64,000 bases of DNA from Neisseria dentiae. GTDB taxonomy: Bacteria; Pseudomonadota; Gammaproteobacteria; Burkholderiales; Neisseriaceae. The DNA is taken from positions 1-64,000 of the forward strand of contig NZ_JANIKQ010000011.1 in assembly GCF_024580525.1 (NCBI RefSeq), in the 5' to 3' direction. This document shows, in pieces, positions 8,723-17,236 of this stretch. The number at the start of each line of letters is the position of its first letter. Position 1 is the first letter of the stretch. Made by a program: the position numbers and the translations under genes. The notes beneath the pieces are model-generated. The model had not been told where the DNA came from and ran no database searches. It worked only from the letters and a program-made list of their open reading frames with translations.

Positions 8723-10141
8723 ATGCGTTCACCAATCGCACTGCTCCCCCTGCTGCTCGCGCCGCTGCCCGCCGCTGCCGCCTCGCTCGACGGCGCAAGT
8801 TTGAGCCTGTTATGGGGCATACCGTTTGTTTTGATCTTACTCTCCATCGCCACCGGCCCGTTGTTGTTTGCCATCACCTGGCATCACCACTTCGGCAAGA
8901 TCACCGCCTTGCTGACGTTTTTGTTTTTGGTGCCGTTCACCATCGTATTCGGCTTCGGCGCAACCGCCCATACGGTCGCCCATGCGCTGGTGGCCGAATA
9001 TATCCCGTTTATCATTCTGCTGTTTGCACTCTACACCATTTCGGGCGGCATTTTGGTGTGGGGTAACCTGCACGGCAGCCCGCGCCTGAACACCACGATT
9101 CTGGCCATCGGCACGGTACTGGCCTCGATAATGGGTACCACCGGCGCAGCCATGCTGCTGATCCGCCCGCTTCTGAAAGCCAACGACAACCGCAAACACC
9201 GCGTGCATGTGGTGGTGTTCTTTATCTTTCTGGTGGCCAATATCGGCGGCGGCCTCACGCCGCTGGGCGACCCGCCGCTGTTTTTGGGCTTTTTGAAAGG
9301 CGTGGATTTCGGCTGGACGGTGCAGCACATGCTGGTGCCCGTGGCGTTGAGTTCCGCCATTCTGCTCACCCTGTTTTACTTTCTCGACCGCCACTATTTC
9401 GCCCAAGAAGACGAGGTTCTGCCGCAAGACCCGTCGCCCGACAGCCCGCTGCAACTGTTCGGCAAATGGAATTTCCTGCTGCTTGCCGGCGTGGTATCCG
9501 CCGTGCTGATGTCGGGTTTGTGGAAACCGCAGCACCCCGGCATCGATATTTTGGGCACGCCCTATCTATTGCCCAACCTGCTGCGCGATGCGGCACTGTT
9601 GGTTTTGGCAGGTATTTCGCTTGCCATCACCCCCAAGCAGGTGCGCGCGGGTAACGAATTCAACTGGGAGCCGATACTCGAAGTGGGCAAGCTCTTTTTG
9701 GGCATCTTCATCACCATCGCACCGGTAATCGCCATTTTGCAGGCCGGCGAAAAAGGCGCGTTTGCAGGCTTGATTTCGCTGGTGCACGACAGCAGCGGCC
9801 AGCCCGTTAACGCGATGTATTTTTGGATGACCGGCCTCTTATCCGCCTTTTTAGACAATGCCCCCACCTATCTGGTATTTTTCAACATGGCCGGCGGCGA
9901 CGCCCAAGCTTTAATGACCGGCCACCTGTTCCACACCCTGTTGGCGGTGTCGATGGGTTCGGTGTTTATGGGCGCACTCAGCTACATCGGCAACGCACCC
10001 AACTTTATGGTGAAGGCAATCGCCGAGCAGCGCAAAGTACCCATGCCCAGCTTTTTCGGCTATATGGCTTGGTCGTTCGGTATACTCGCCCCGCTGTTCA
10101 TACTGCATACCTTTATCTTCTTTGTGTGGCAGTTGTTTTAA
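8723..10141 (+). CDS. NhaD-type sodium:proton antiporter (ion transporter superfamily)
   Basis: Inner-membrane protein of 472 residues with about 12 hydrophobic segments, in the IT superfamily (NhaD/ArsB/CitM). A cleavable-looking N-terminus (MRSPIALLPLLLAPLPAAAAS) is followed by the motif NIGGGLTPLGDPPLFLGFLKG (around residues 174-194), the pseudo-repeat signature of NhaD-like antiporters, and a second-half motif LSAFLDNAPTYLVFFN with the Asp-Asn pair expected at the ion site. Na+/H+ exchange is the family function; the actual ion is inferred. The ATG at 8723 follows AAGGAAACAAG. It is a single-gene unit ended by a DUS hairpin. Confidence 0.8.
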   Translation: MRSPIALLPLLLAPLPAAAASLDGASLSLLWGIPFVLILLSIATGPLLFAITWHHHFGKITALLTFLFLVPFTIVFGFGATAHTVAHALVAEYIPFIILLFALYTISGGILVWGNLHGSPRLNTTILAIGTVLASIMGTTGAAMLLIRPLLKANDNRKHRVHVVVFFIFLVANIGGGLTPLGDPPLFLGFLKGVDFGWTVQHMLVPVALSSAILLTLFYFLDRHYFAQEDEVLPQDPSPDSPLQLFGKWNFLLLAGVVSAVLMSGLWKPQHPGIDILGTPYLLPNLLRDAALLVLAGISLAITPKQVRAGNEFNWEPILEVGKLFLGIFITIAPVIAILQAGEKGAFAGLISLVHDSSGQPVNAMYFWMTGLLSAFLDNAPTYLVFFNMAGGDAQALMTGHLFHTLLAVSMGSVFMGALSYIGNAPNFMVKAIAEQRKVPMPSFFGYMAWSFGILAPLFILHTFIFFVWQLF

Positions 10142-10160
10142 AACCGTCCGTGTTTGCCAT

Positions 10161-10192
10161 GAGGCCGTCTGAAAAACCATTCAGACGGCCTT
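10161..10192 (+). terminator. DUS-pair terminator after the antiporter gene
   Basis: GAGGCCGTCTGAA and TTCAGACGGCCTTC separated by six bases, 20 bases past the stop codon. Confidence 0.7.
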
Positions 10193-10306
10193 CGATTTAC
10201 AGCAAGCAGCAGTTATTTTACCCGTTTAGCGTTTTTACTCGATTTTTTCAGCATATTTTGAAAATTAATTCCAATTTAAAACAATATCTTATTAAATTAA
10301 TATTTA

Positions 10307-10352
10307 ATAATAACAATTATCATTTGCAAAATAGCCGGTTTTGCGTATAATG
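10307..10352 (+). promoter_or_regulatory. sigma-70 promoter with overlapping Fur-box-like operator
   Basis: AATAATAACAATTATCATT (10307-10325) matches about 13 of 19 positions of the Fur consensus. It abuts a -35-like TTGCAA (10325-10330), and TATAAT (10347-10352) follows after 16 bases. This arrangement fits iron-repressed transcription of the gene starting at 10397. Confidence 0.6.
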
Positions 10353-10396
10353 CAATCCAACGGTTCGGCAAACAACAGCAACGAAAGGAGAACGAA

Positions 10397-10873
10397 ATGC
10401 CCGAAAGCATTTTCAAGCAAGTTTCTCTGGATATTCTGAGGCTGCACCAAAAAGCCGTACACACACTTTTAGCCACCGAATGCAGCGGTTGCCCCGAAAT
10501 CCACGATGCGGTATTCGTTACCCTCAACGGCAGATATTATGTTTGGCTGCCCGAAAACCCGCAAAGCGAACCGGAAACCGGCATTCTGCTGATTGAAGCC
10601 GAAGATGCCGCCACCCGCCTGAGCTGGGTTGCCAGCGCCCGCAGGCTTAAGAAAAAAGACAGTTTATACTGCCGCGCCGCAGCCGCCCTGCAACGCCGCA
10701 GCCAACCCGGCCAAGCGGCATTCTGCCAAACCGAATGCCCATGCCTGTTGGAGCTCACCCCGCAGCAAGGCCGCTTAACGGTTGATGATAATAGAGATTT
10801 TACGCTTTCGCCTTCCGACTTGATGAAGGCTTTGTATCCGGCAAAACAAACAATAGAAGCATTTGCCTTGTAA
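10397..10873 (+). CDS. small HugZ/HutZ-like split-barrel protein, probably iron-regulated
   Basis: 158 residues, no signal peptide or membrane segment, so probably cytoplasmic. The stretch AVFVTLNGRYYVWLPENP...GILLIEAEDAATRLSWVASARRLKK resembles the split beta-barrel of HugZ/HutZ haem-utilisation proteins and pyridoxamine-phosphate-oxidase relatives, where a strand ending in an acidic LIEDE-type motif is followed by an ARKRL-type segment. The similarity is by eye only. It is cysteine-rich for its size (Cys at ECSGCP, YCR, FCQTECPC). The start ATG follows AAGGAG, and the promoter carries a Fur-like box, which supports a role in haem or iron handling (inference). It stands alone, followed by a clear terminator. 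Confidence 0.55.
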   Translation: MPESIFKQVSLDILRLHQKAVHTLLATECSGCPEIHDAVFVTLNGRYYVWLPENPQSEPETGILLIEAEDAATRLSWVASARRLKKKDSLYCRAAAALQRRSQPGQAAFCQTECPCLLELTPQQGRLTVDDNRDFTLSPSDLMKALYPAKQTIEAFAL

Positions 10874-10903
10874 CAGTTTTGGTAGTGGTTTGTGTTCCTT
10901 TTG

Positions 10904-10928
10904 CGCCCCCTCGTGGGGCGATTTTTTT
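10904..10928 (+). terminator. rho-independent terminator
   Basis: CGCCCCCTCGTGGGGCG forms a GC-rich stem-loop and is followed by a run of seven T. It closes the Fur-box gene. Confidence 0.8.
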
Positions 10929-11049
10929 GCGCCCGAGCAACACGGAAACTTTTTAACGGATATCAACTCTAAATATTTATTATGCATTTAGTATAATAAA
11001 GTATTCCATTCTGATTCCATATCAAACAACTTTTCCGGGAGCATCATAA

Positions 11050-11868
11050 ATGAAGAAAAAAGTTGCCGTTGCTTTAGCCGCCGTTTTATCGGTAGGTTTG
11101 GTTTCTGCCGCTCAAGCCAAACGCCCTGTCGAATTTACCGTCGGCAGCGAGTATTACCGCGAAACCTACCGCGAATACACAAACGGCACCGAGCGCCTGA
11201 TGCAGGAGCGCGGCAACCTTTGGTCGCTCAACGGCGGCATCAAATATTCGTTTAACGACCGCCATGCCGCCAAAATCGAAGGCCGCTATTCGCACGGTGA
11301 ATCCGACTATACCGGCCAATATATGGAAGACTCATATTACGGCGAGGCGGTGATTAAAAACGTGCCCCGCCGCGCTTACGACATCAGGGTTTCTTACGAA
11401 TACACACAGCCCTTAAACGAAAAACTGGATTTGGTGCTCGAAACCGGCTTGGGCCACCGCACCCTGAAAGACTTGGGCAGCCGCGTAAACCAATATGACT
11501 ACGACCGCAAAAACCAAACCCTTTACGCCCGCATCGGCGCGGGTTTGGACATCAAACTGCCCCGCTCTTTCGAAATCAATCCCAAAGTGGCCTATAACCA
11601 TATGTTGCACGGCCGCCAGCATAGCTACCACAACGGCTACGCCAATAAATTCAAACAAAGCGGCGGCCGGGGCATAGAACTGGAAGTGCCGGTGTCCAAA
11701 CGTTTTGCCAATGATTCCAAACTCAGCGTCGGCCCGTTCTACCGCGGTTGGAAAGTGCCGGATTCCGAGCGTATTTATTCGGTTGACGACGACGGCCGGC
11801 TGTGGAGTTCGCGCGAACCCAAAAACTACACCCACGAAGCCGGCGTAAAACTGCAATACAGCTTCTAA
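11050..11868 (+). CDS. outer-membrane beta-barrel protein (KdgM/OmpG-like appearance)
   Basis: 272 residues with a classic signal peptide (MKKKVAVALAAVLSVGLVSAAQA, cleavage after AQA near residue 23). The mature part alternates polar and hydrophobic residues in strands such as GGIKYSFNDRHAAKIEGRYSH, YDIRVSYEYTQPL and KLDLVLETGLGHR, with Tyr/Arg-rich loops, and ends in KLQYSF, the terminal aromatic expected for BAM-assembled barrels. Roughly 12 strands could be accommodated, which suggests a small monomeric porin of the KdgM/NanC type, but no family signature is decisive. The ribosome site GGGAGC precedes the ATG. Followed by a Correia-type repeat. Confidence 0.65.
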   Translation: MKKKVAVALAAVLSVGLVSAAQAKRPVEFTVGSEYYRETYREYTNGTERLMQERGNLWSLNGGIKYSFNDRHAAKIEGRYSHGESDYTGQYMEDSYYGEAVIKNVPRRAYDIRVSYEYTQPLNEKLDLVLETGLGHRTLKDLGSRVNQYDYDRKNQTLYARIGAGLDIKLPRSFEINPKVAYNHMLHGRQHSYHNGYANKFKQSGGRGIELEVPVSKRFANDSKLSVGPFYRGWKVPDSERIYSVDDDGRLWSSREPKNYTHEAGVKLQYSF

Positions 11869-11899
11869 GCTGCCTGCAAACCGGGGCTTTCAGACGGCC

Positions 11900-12002
11900 T
11901 ATAGTGAATTCACTTACCCCATTACGGCGTTGCTGCGCCTTGTCGTACTATTTTACTGTCTGCGGCTTGCTGCCTTGTACGGGAGTAAGTGAATTCACTA
12001 TA
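11900..12002. repeat. Correia-type repeat, TATAGTGAATTCACTT end variant
   Basis: 103 bp with inverted ends TATAGTGAATTCACTTAC and complement. The interior TACGGCGTTGCTGCGCCTTGTCGTACTA...CTGTCTGCGGCTTGCTGCCTTGTAC is the Correia core, internally deleted. Lies between convergent genes (barrel protein and rnhA) and splits what looks like an inverted DUS pair. Confidence 0.75.
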
Positions 12003-12046
12003 TTTATACAGGCCATCTGAAAGCCCCGGTTGTTTGCCCCGCCGTA

Positions 12047-12505
12047 TCAAGCGCCGTTTCCGGCACCCTTTGCAAACCGTGCCGCACCGAGGTTGGCCAG
12101 CTCGTCGGCGCGTTCGTTTTCCGCATGCCCCGCATGGCCTTTCACCCATGCCCATGTAACGTCGTGCAAATGAACCAAGCGGTCGAGTTCGCGCCACAAA
12201 TCTTCGTTTTTCACCGGCTGCTTGGCGGCGGTTTTCCAGCCGTTTTTCTTCCAACCGTGTATCCAGCTTTCCATACCGTTTTTCACATATTGCGAATCGG
12301 TGCAGATTTCCACGCTGCTGCGGCGTTTTAAAGCCTTCAACCCTTCGATAACGGCCGTCAGCTCCATGCGATTGTTGGTGGTTTCGGCCTCGCCGCCGAA
12401 AAGCTCTTTTTCGTGCGCGCCGTAACGCAGCAGCACGCCCCAGCCGCCCGCGCCGGGGTTGCCTTTGCAGGCGCCGTCGGTGTAGAGGTAAACGGTTTTG
12501 TCCAT
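12047..12505 (-). CDS. rnhA: ribonuclease HI
   Basis: Degrades the RNA strand of RNA-DNA hybrids (R-loops, Okazaki primers). The 152 residues carry the full active site: Asp in [11 protein letters not shown] (D10), Glu in [13 protein letters not shown] (E48 region), Asp in [10 protein letters not shown] (D70 region) and the C-terminal [14 protein letters not shown] with the last catalytic His/Asp. Length matches bacterial RNase HI. The ATG at 12505 follows CGGAAAAAG. Transcribed away from the MITE at 12555. Confidence 0.95.
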   Translation of the reverse strand: MDKTVYLYTDGACKGNPGAGGWGVLLRYGAHEKELFGGEAETTNNRMELTAVIEGLKALKRRSSVEICTDSQYVKNGMESWIHGWKKNGWKTAAKQPVKNEDLWRELDRLVHLHDVTWAWVKGHAGHAENERADELANLGAARFAKGAGNGA

Positions 12506-12554
12506 GGCTTTTTCCGGTTGAAAATAGAGCGCATCATAACACAGGCCGTCTGAA

Positions 12555-12715
12555 GAGACCTTTGCAAAACCCTCATCTGCGGCGCATTTCTGCGTTGTGC
12601 GTTTATGCCCTTTAGGGTACTGCTCGCTCGCTTGCCTAACTCCATGTTATGTCTGTGCTCGCTGCGCTGCTACGCCTTGAACTGCATCCACATCTGGGGG
12701 TTTTGCAAAGGTCTC
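12555..12715. repeat. MITE of the GAGACCTTTGCAAAA family (copy 1)
   Basis: 161 bp bounded by GAGACCTTTGCAAAAC and its inverse complement GTTTTGCAAAGGTCTC. Two further copies lie at 45896..46038 and 52614..52755 with the same interior (CATCTGCGGCGCATTTCTGC on one side, CTTGAACTGCATCCACATCT on the other). This copy sits between the two halves of an inverted DUS pair (12543-12554 and 12728-12739), so it appears to have inserted in the loop of a terminator. Confidence 0.8.
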
Positions 12716-12781
12716 CTGAAACATTTTTTCAGACGGCCTGTGTTATGATGCGCATCTTTAGAAACCAATCTGCCGATTCTG

Positions 12782-13021
12782 ATGAACGCCCGCAAAACCT
12801 ACCTGCTCGGTATCGCCTTCTTCACTGTTTTATTTATGGCTTTGGTGCTGCTGGGAAGCTGGCTGCTTTCGGTCGGAAGCAAACAGTTTGCCGTTGCCGC
12901 CTTCCTGTTCGCCTTCGCCGCCGTGTTCGGGCAGATTGCCTGCCTCGCACTCTACGCCCGCCAAACCGCGCGCGAAAAAGCCGCTTCGGCAGCCAAACCG
13001 CAGGAAAACCGTCATGTTTGA
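12782..13021 (+). CDS. small two-helix membrane protein upstream of rdgB
   Basis: 79 residues with two hydrophobic segments (about 8-30 and 37-58) and a charged tail, so a small inner-membrane protein. No recognisable family. Its stop overlaps the rdgB start by eight bases, pointing to translational coupling. The ATG at 12782 is preceded by CTGCCGATTCTG, with no strong ribosome site. Function unknown. Its overlap with rdgB and plausible topology are the evidence that it is a real gene. Confidence 0.6.
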   Translation: MNARKTYLLGIAFFTVLFMALVLLGSWLLSVGSKQFAVAAFLFAFAAVFGQIACLALYARQTAREKAASAAKPQENRHV

Positions 13022-13619
13022 CCAAATCGTTTTAGCCAGCGGTAACGCTGGCAAGCTGAAAGAATTTTCGCGCTGGTTCGCCCAACGCCGCATCGAAGTG
13101 CTGCCGCAGTCCCGCTTCAACGTGCCCGAGTGCCCCGAACCGCACCTTACCTTTATCGAAAACGCCATCGCCAAAGCCCGCCACGCCAGCAAATACAGCG
13201 GCAAACCCGCACTGGCCGACGACAGCGGTATCTGCGCCCAAGCCTTAGGCGGCGCGCCCGGCATTTATTCGGCACGCTTCGCGGGCGAAAATCCGAAATC
13301 CGACGCCGCCAACAACGCCAAACTTTCCGCCGAACTGGCCGGCAAAGCCGACAAAAACTGTTACTACGTTTGCGTGCTGGCGCTGGTGCGCCACGAAAAC
13401 GATCCGCAGCCGCTGATTGCCGAAGGCATCTGGCGCGGCGTGTGGCAGGATAAGCCCGCCGGCAGCAACGGTTTCGGCTACGATCCGCATTTCTTCCTGC
13501 CCGAGTTAGGCCGCACCGCCGCCGAGCTGGACCCCGAAACCAAAAACCGCATCAGCCACCGCGGCCTGGCCTTGGCCGGGCTGGAAAAGAAAATCGATTT
13601 GCTGTATCCGCAGCCTTAA
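13014..13619 (+). CDS. rdgB: RdgB/HAM1 family non-canonical purine NTP pyrophosphatase
   Basis: Hydrolyses dITP, XTP and related nucleotides to monophosphates, keeping damaged purines out of DNA. From ATG 13014 the protein has 201 residues, starting with the family motif LASGNAGKLKEF, then ADDSGICAQALGGAPGIYSARFAG (the metal-binding Asp in DDSG) and GSNGFGYDPHFFLPELG, and ending SHRGLALAGLEK. A longer reading from 12888 would run through the upstream membrane-protein gene in another frame and is rejected. hemW follows 140 bases downstream. Confidence 0.94.
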   Translation: MFDQIVLASGNAGKLKEFSRWFAQRRIEVLPQSRFNVPECPEPHLTFIENAIAKARHASKYSGKPALADDSGICAQALGGAPGIYSARFAGENPKSDAANNAKLSAELAGKADKNCYYVCVLALVRHENDPQPLIAEGIWRGVWQDKPAGSNGFGYDPHFFLPELGRTAAELDPETKNRISHRGLALAGLEKKIDLLYPQP

Positions 13620-13759
13620 AGGCTATGGCCTTGCGAAACAGCTTCCGAACATATGAATAACGCCGGCAAAACTCAAGCGGTTGCAAAGTATTTTGCCAAG
13701 CCTTCGGGCCGTCTGAAAACACCGTTTGACAACCGACTCCCGCAAACTTTACCAACCCC

Positions 13760-14953
13760 ATGACCGCCATCAATTTTCCCCGCCCCGGCCATCTCACCGC
13801 CCTGCCGCCCTTGTCGCTCTATATCCATATCCCGTGGTGCGTGCGCAAATGCCCTTATTGCGACTTCAATTCCCACCAAGCCAAAAACGGCCTGCCCGAA
13901 GACGCTTACATCGACGCGCTGCTCACCGATTTGCAAAGCGAACTGCCCAACGTTTGGGGGCGTGCGGTGGAAACCGTGTTTATCGGCGGCGGCACGCCCA
14001 GCCTGTTTCAGGCAGCCTCGATAAACCGCCTGCTTAACGGCGTGCGTTCGCTGGTAAAGCTGCAACCGCAGGCCGAAATCACGCTCGAAGCCAACCCCGG
14101 CACGTTTGAAAAAGAGAAGTTCCAAGGGTTTAAAGACGCGGGCATCACGCGCCTTTCCATCGGCGTGCAGAGTTTCGACGATGCCGCGCTGCAAAGTTTG
14201 GGGCGTATCCACAACCACCGCGAAGCCTTAACAGCCGTTGAAACCGCACTGAACCTATTCGAACGGGTGAATATCGACCTGATGTACGCCCTGCCGAACC
14301 AAACCGTTCAGACGGCCTTACACGACATTCAAACCGCTATCGCTTCGGGTGCCGGCCACATCAGCGCCTACCACCTCACGATGGAGCCGAACACCCCGTT
14401 CGGCCACACCCCGCCGCCCGGCCTGCCGCAAGACGAAGCCGCGCTCGACATCGAAGAAGCCGTACACGGCGCGCTGGCAGAGGCAGGCTTCGCACACTAC
14501 GAAACCTCGGCCTTTTCCCGCCCCGGCCATGCCTGCCGCCACAACCTCAATTATTGGCAGTTCGGCGACTACATCGGCATCGGCGCCGGCGCACACGGCA
14601 AGATTTCCTACCCCGCCCGCATCGAACGCACCGTGCGCCGCCGCCACCCCAACGATTATCTGGCCGCCATGCACGGCAAGGTTTCAGACGGCATCGAGCG
14701 CCAAACCGTTGCAGCGGAAGATTTGCCGTTTGAATTCATGATGAATGCCCTGCGTTTAACCGACGGCGTGCCCGCCGCATGGCTGCAAGAACGCACCGGC
14801 GTGCCCGCCGCCAAAATCGCCGCCCAAATCCGGGCCGCCCAAACCAAAGGCTTGCTGGACAACGACCCGCTTTATTTCAGGCCGTCTGAAACCGGGCGGC
14901 GGTTTCTCAACGATTTGCTGCAATGCTTTTATAAAGGCTTTTCCATTATTTGA
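13760..14953 (+). CDS. hemW: HemW-type radical SAM protein (haem chaperone, formerly HemN-like)
   Basis: 397 residues. The radical-SAM cluster motif is WCVRKCPYC with Cys27, Cys31 and Cys34, the CxxxCxxC spacing, preceded by YIHIP. GGGTPSLF and EANPGTFE are further family motifs. HemW lacks coproporphyrinogen oxidase activity in characterised bacteria and instead transfers haem to membrane targets (family knowledge). The gene follows rdgB as in other Neisseria and many Proteobacteria. Several internal DUS-like stretches occur in the coding sequence (about 14309 and 14880). Confidence 0.92.
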   Translation: MTAINFPRPGHLTALPPLSLYIHIPWCVRKCPYCDFNSHQAKNGLPEDAYIDALLTDLQSELPNVWGRAVETVFIGGGTPSLFQAASINRLLNGVRSLVKLQPQAEITLEANPGTFEKEKFQGFKDAGITRLSIGVQSFDDAALQSLGRIHNHREALTAVETALNLFERVNIDLMYALPNQTVQTALHDIQTAIASGAGHISAYHLTMEPNTPFGHTPPPGLPQDEAALDIEEAVHGALAEAGFAHYETSAFSRPGHACRHNLNYWQFGDYIGIGAGAHGKISYPARIERTVRRRHPNDYLAAMHGKVSDGIERQTVAAEDLPFEFMMNALRLTDGVPAAWLQERTGVPAAKIAAQIRAAQTKGLLDNDPLYFRPSETGRRFLNDLLQCFYKGFSII

Positions 14954-15172
14954 TGCCTTTGCAGAATTCATATCGCATTTTAAAACCTCACATTCGAACC
15001 CGATCCAAGCATGTTATTATTTTTTAAATAGATAACAGATGCTTAATCAAGCCCGAGTATGACGGTAGCTAAATTTTTTGTGATACTTTTTTGAATTTTG
15101 CAAAGACTTCGGTTTGTGAATCCCCGTGGGGGTTTCGGCTCAATAGGCATTTGGATCGGTTGCTACCAATCC

Positions 15173-15326
15173 ATAGCGAAAAAACTTCATTTCTGCCACG
15201 GCATTACCGTGCCCTAACTCGAAGAGAACGATTTTGTCAGCCGCTGAAGCCGCAACAGAATCGGTTCCGTACTACTTGTGCTGTCTGCGGCTTGCCGCCT
15301 TACGGCAAAAATAAGTTTTTCCGTTA
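15173..15326. repeat. Correia-like core with divergent inverted ends
   Basis: The interior GAAGAGAACGATTTTGTCAG...AATCGGTTCCGTACTACTTG...CTGTCTGCGGCTTGCCGCCTT is the full-length Correia core with its IHF-type region. The arms are not the usual TATAGTGGATTAA but approximately AGCGAAAAAACTTCATTTCTGCC and an inverse copy. The gap 14954..15533 holds this element, a partial CGAGTATGACGG palindrome near 15050, a TTTTGCAAAG remnant near 15095 and the DUS hairpin at 15375. I see no gene in it. Confidence 0.55.
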
Positions 15327-15374
15327 AACTCCCCTTTAGCCGATTTTTGATCTTTTTGAACTTACAAAAATTTC

Positions 15375-15402
15375 AGGCCGTCTGAACAATTTCAGACGGC
15401 CT
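15375..15402 (-). terminator. DUS-pair terminator downstream of the pilF-yacG cluster
   Basis: AGGCCGTCTGAA, a four-base loop, and its inverse complement. It lies about 130 bases beyond the yacG stop on the minus strand. Confidence 0.6.
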
Positions 15403-15533
15403 CTTAGATTTTATGATTAACCGGTTAATAAAGAAAAACTTTGCCAGCCCCGACCAAGTTTTGCGAAAGCACCGAGCCATACAAAACCAAACCAATCTGA
15501 GCCGCCTAAAAATAGCGGAAAATCAAACCCTGA

Positions 15534-15737
15534 TCAATGTTTTCTGCCCAGCCCCGGTTCGTCGGGCAGCAGCCATTCTTCTTCCTGTGCTGCCACCGCA
15601 TAATCCTCATTGGCCCAAGCGCCCAAATCGATCAGTTTGCAGCGCTCGCTGCAAAACGGCCGGAAAGGATTATCGGCAGACCATTCGGTTAATGTACGGC
15701 AGGTAGGGCATTTCACCCATGTGTTTTTTTCGGTCAT
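15534..15737 (-). CDS. yacG: DNA gyrase inhibitor YacG (zinc-binding)
   Basis: A 67-residue zinc protein that in E. coli binds GyrB and blocks DNA binding by gyrase. The four ligands are Cys10, Cys13, Cys29 and Cys33, in KCPTC and FCSERC, followed by [14 protein letters not shown], the conserved YacG tail. It is last in the minus-strand run coaE-zapD-yacG, ten bases after zapD, an arrangement found in many beta- and gammaproteobacteria. Confidence 0.93.
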   Translation of the reverse strand: MTEKNTWVKCPTCRTLTEWSADNPFRPFCSERCKLIDLGAWANEDYAVAAQEEEWLLPDEPGLGRKH

Positions 15738-15747
15738 AAAATCCCCT

Positions 15748-16506
15748 TTAAATCGGGTCGAAACTGCACATCATCAGTTTGAACGGCACATCGCCCGTTA
15801 CCTGCCTACCGCGGGCGTGTTCCTGCGAAGCCTCCAAAAAACGGATATGGGTAACGTATTTGTTGGCCGAAATCTCAGGCAAGGCCCGGTACTGCATACC
15901 TACTTCGATGGTCAGCATATGGATGCTTTGCGCCAAACTGCTGCTTTGATAACTGCCTTTCTGCGCCACGCAATCGACGGCAGCGGTATTGCCGCGCAAG
16001 ATAGCCAGCAGCATACCGACCGCTTCTTGGGTCGGCAGCAAGGTGGCCGCCCATTTCTGCAAATCGGCCAAACGGTGCTCATGCGGCTGCCGCTGCCAGA
16101 AATAATAGGCGGGCAAATCAAACGGGCTGGTGCCGCCGGCCACCAGCATACGCTGTTTAATGGCCATCAACCAATCGTTTTCGCGCAGATGCTGGCCGAA
16201 TTTCTGTTTGATTCCCTGCAAGTTTTCGGCCACCGCCTGCAACTGTGCCGATAAAACAGCCTGCGCATCCCGAATCCGGCCGGCTGCCGCAAACTGCCGC
16301 TGCCGTTCCAATTCCTGCAAAATATCCAGCTTCAACTCTGCGCGGCCGGCACATTCCATAATTTCAAACAGCGTAAACAATGCCAAATGATGCGGCCACG
16401 GGCTGTCTTCCCTCCGCATACTTTCGGTTTGGAAACGGTTGAACAAATGTTCGATGCGTAAAAAACTGCGTACCCGCTCGGAAAGCGGGTGCTCGAAACG
16501 GATCAT
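15748..16506 (-). CDS. zapD: cell division protein ZapD
   Basis: Cytoplasmic protein of 252 residues (family DUF1342) that binds the FtsZ C-terminus and cross-links FtsZ filaments. Recognised from [21 protein letters not shown] at the N-terminus, the central all-helical part with [30 protein letters not shown], and the C-terminal [14 protein letters not shown]. Its ATG overlaps the coaE stop by four bases, so translation is probably coupled. Sits between coaE and yacG, its usual place. Confidence 0.93.
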   Translation of the reverse strand: MIRFEHPLSERVRSFLRIEHLFNRFQTESMRREDSPWPHHLALFTLFEIMECAGRAELKLDILQELERQRQFAAAGRIRDAQAVLSAQLQAVAENLQGIKQKFGQHLRENDWLMAIKQRMLVAGGTSPFDLPAYYFWQRQPHEHRLADLQKWAATLLPTQEAVGMLLAILRGNTAAVDCVAQKGSYQSSSLAQSIHMLTIEVGMQYRALPEISANKYVTHIRFLEASQEHARGRQVTGDVPFKLMMCSFDPI

Positions 16507-17123
16507 GGGTTTGCTCTCGAAAAACGGGAAAAATAAGCCCGGTAATAACGGTGCAGACGTTGCACCTTAACCGCTAACTCCGCCAACGTGCCTTCGTTAG
16601 GCAAAACATCATCGGCTGCGAGTAAGCGCTCCCTGCGGCACGCCTGCGAAGCCATGATCCGCTTGATTTCTCCGGTATCAAGCCCGCTGCGGCTTTGCAC
16701 CCGATCGATTTGGGTTGCTTCTGAAACGTCCACCACCAAAATACGGTCGGCCAACACGGAAAATACTGGCTGCTCGATCAAAAGCGGAATATCGATTACA
16801 CCGTAAACCTGATCTGCCGCACTTTGCCGCCGCCGGATTTCCGCCAAAATCAGGGGGTGCATGATACTTTCCAAAACCTGCTTGGCCTGAGGCCGTCTGA
16901 ACACTCTGTCCCGCAATGCGGCACGGTTCAGACGGCCTTCCGTATCAAATAATTCGTCGCCGAGCCTTGCCCGTATTTCAGGCAAAGCCGCACCGTGATC
17001 CGCCGTTAAGCTGCGGCTGACCGCATCGGCATCAATCACCGGCACCCCCAAACGGGCAAATTCGGCAGCGGCCTGTGATTTGCCGCTGCCGATTCCTCCG
17101 GTCAGTCCTACCCAATATGTCAT
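16503..17123 (-). CDS. coaE: dephospho-CoA kinase
   Basis: Last enzyme of CoA synthesis: phosphorylates the 3'-OH of dephospho-CoA with ATP. 206 residues. P-loop GGIGSGKS at 9-16, VIDADAVSR with the conserved Asp, a lid region rich in Arg/Gln (SRSGLDTGEIKRIMASQ) and the usual Arg-rich C-terminal segment. Lies downstream of pilD (gap 113 bases), as in other Neisseria where coaE is part of the pilus-assembly cluster. Two DUS in inverted orientation are embedded in the coding region near 16890-16940. Confidence 0.95.
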   Translation of the reverse strand: MTYWVGLTGGIGSGKSQAAAEFARLGVPVIDADAVSRSLTADHGAALPEIRARLGDELFDTEGRLNRAALRDRVFRRPQAKQVLESIMHPLILAEIRRRQSAADQVYGVIDIPLLIEQPVFSVLADRILVVDVSEATQIDRVQSRSGLDTGEIKRIMASQACRRERLLAADDVLPNEGTLAELAVKVQRLHRYYRAYFSRFSRANP

Positions 17124-17236
17124 GTTCCAAGCACCTCCGAGCCGCCCGGGCTTTCTGCCTGCCGGCGTATCCTCCAGCCTTCCGGCGGTGCGGCTCTTCT
17201 TTCAAGATCAGGCTTCGCGCGATATTGCAAACCGCC

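Noticed and set aside
8590-9066. 158-codon frame overlapping the start of the NhaD-type antiporter gene
   Set aside because: Different frame over a clear membrane-protein start; no homology or ribosome site.
15413-15706. 97-codon plus-strand frame opposite yacG
   Set aside because: Mostly the antisense of yacG, whose four cysteines and context are decisive.
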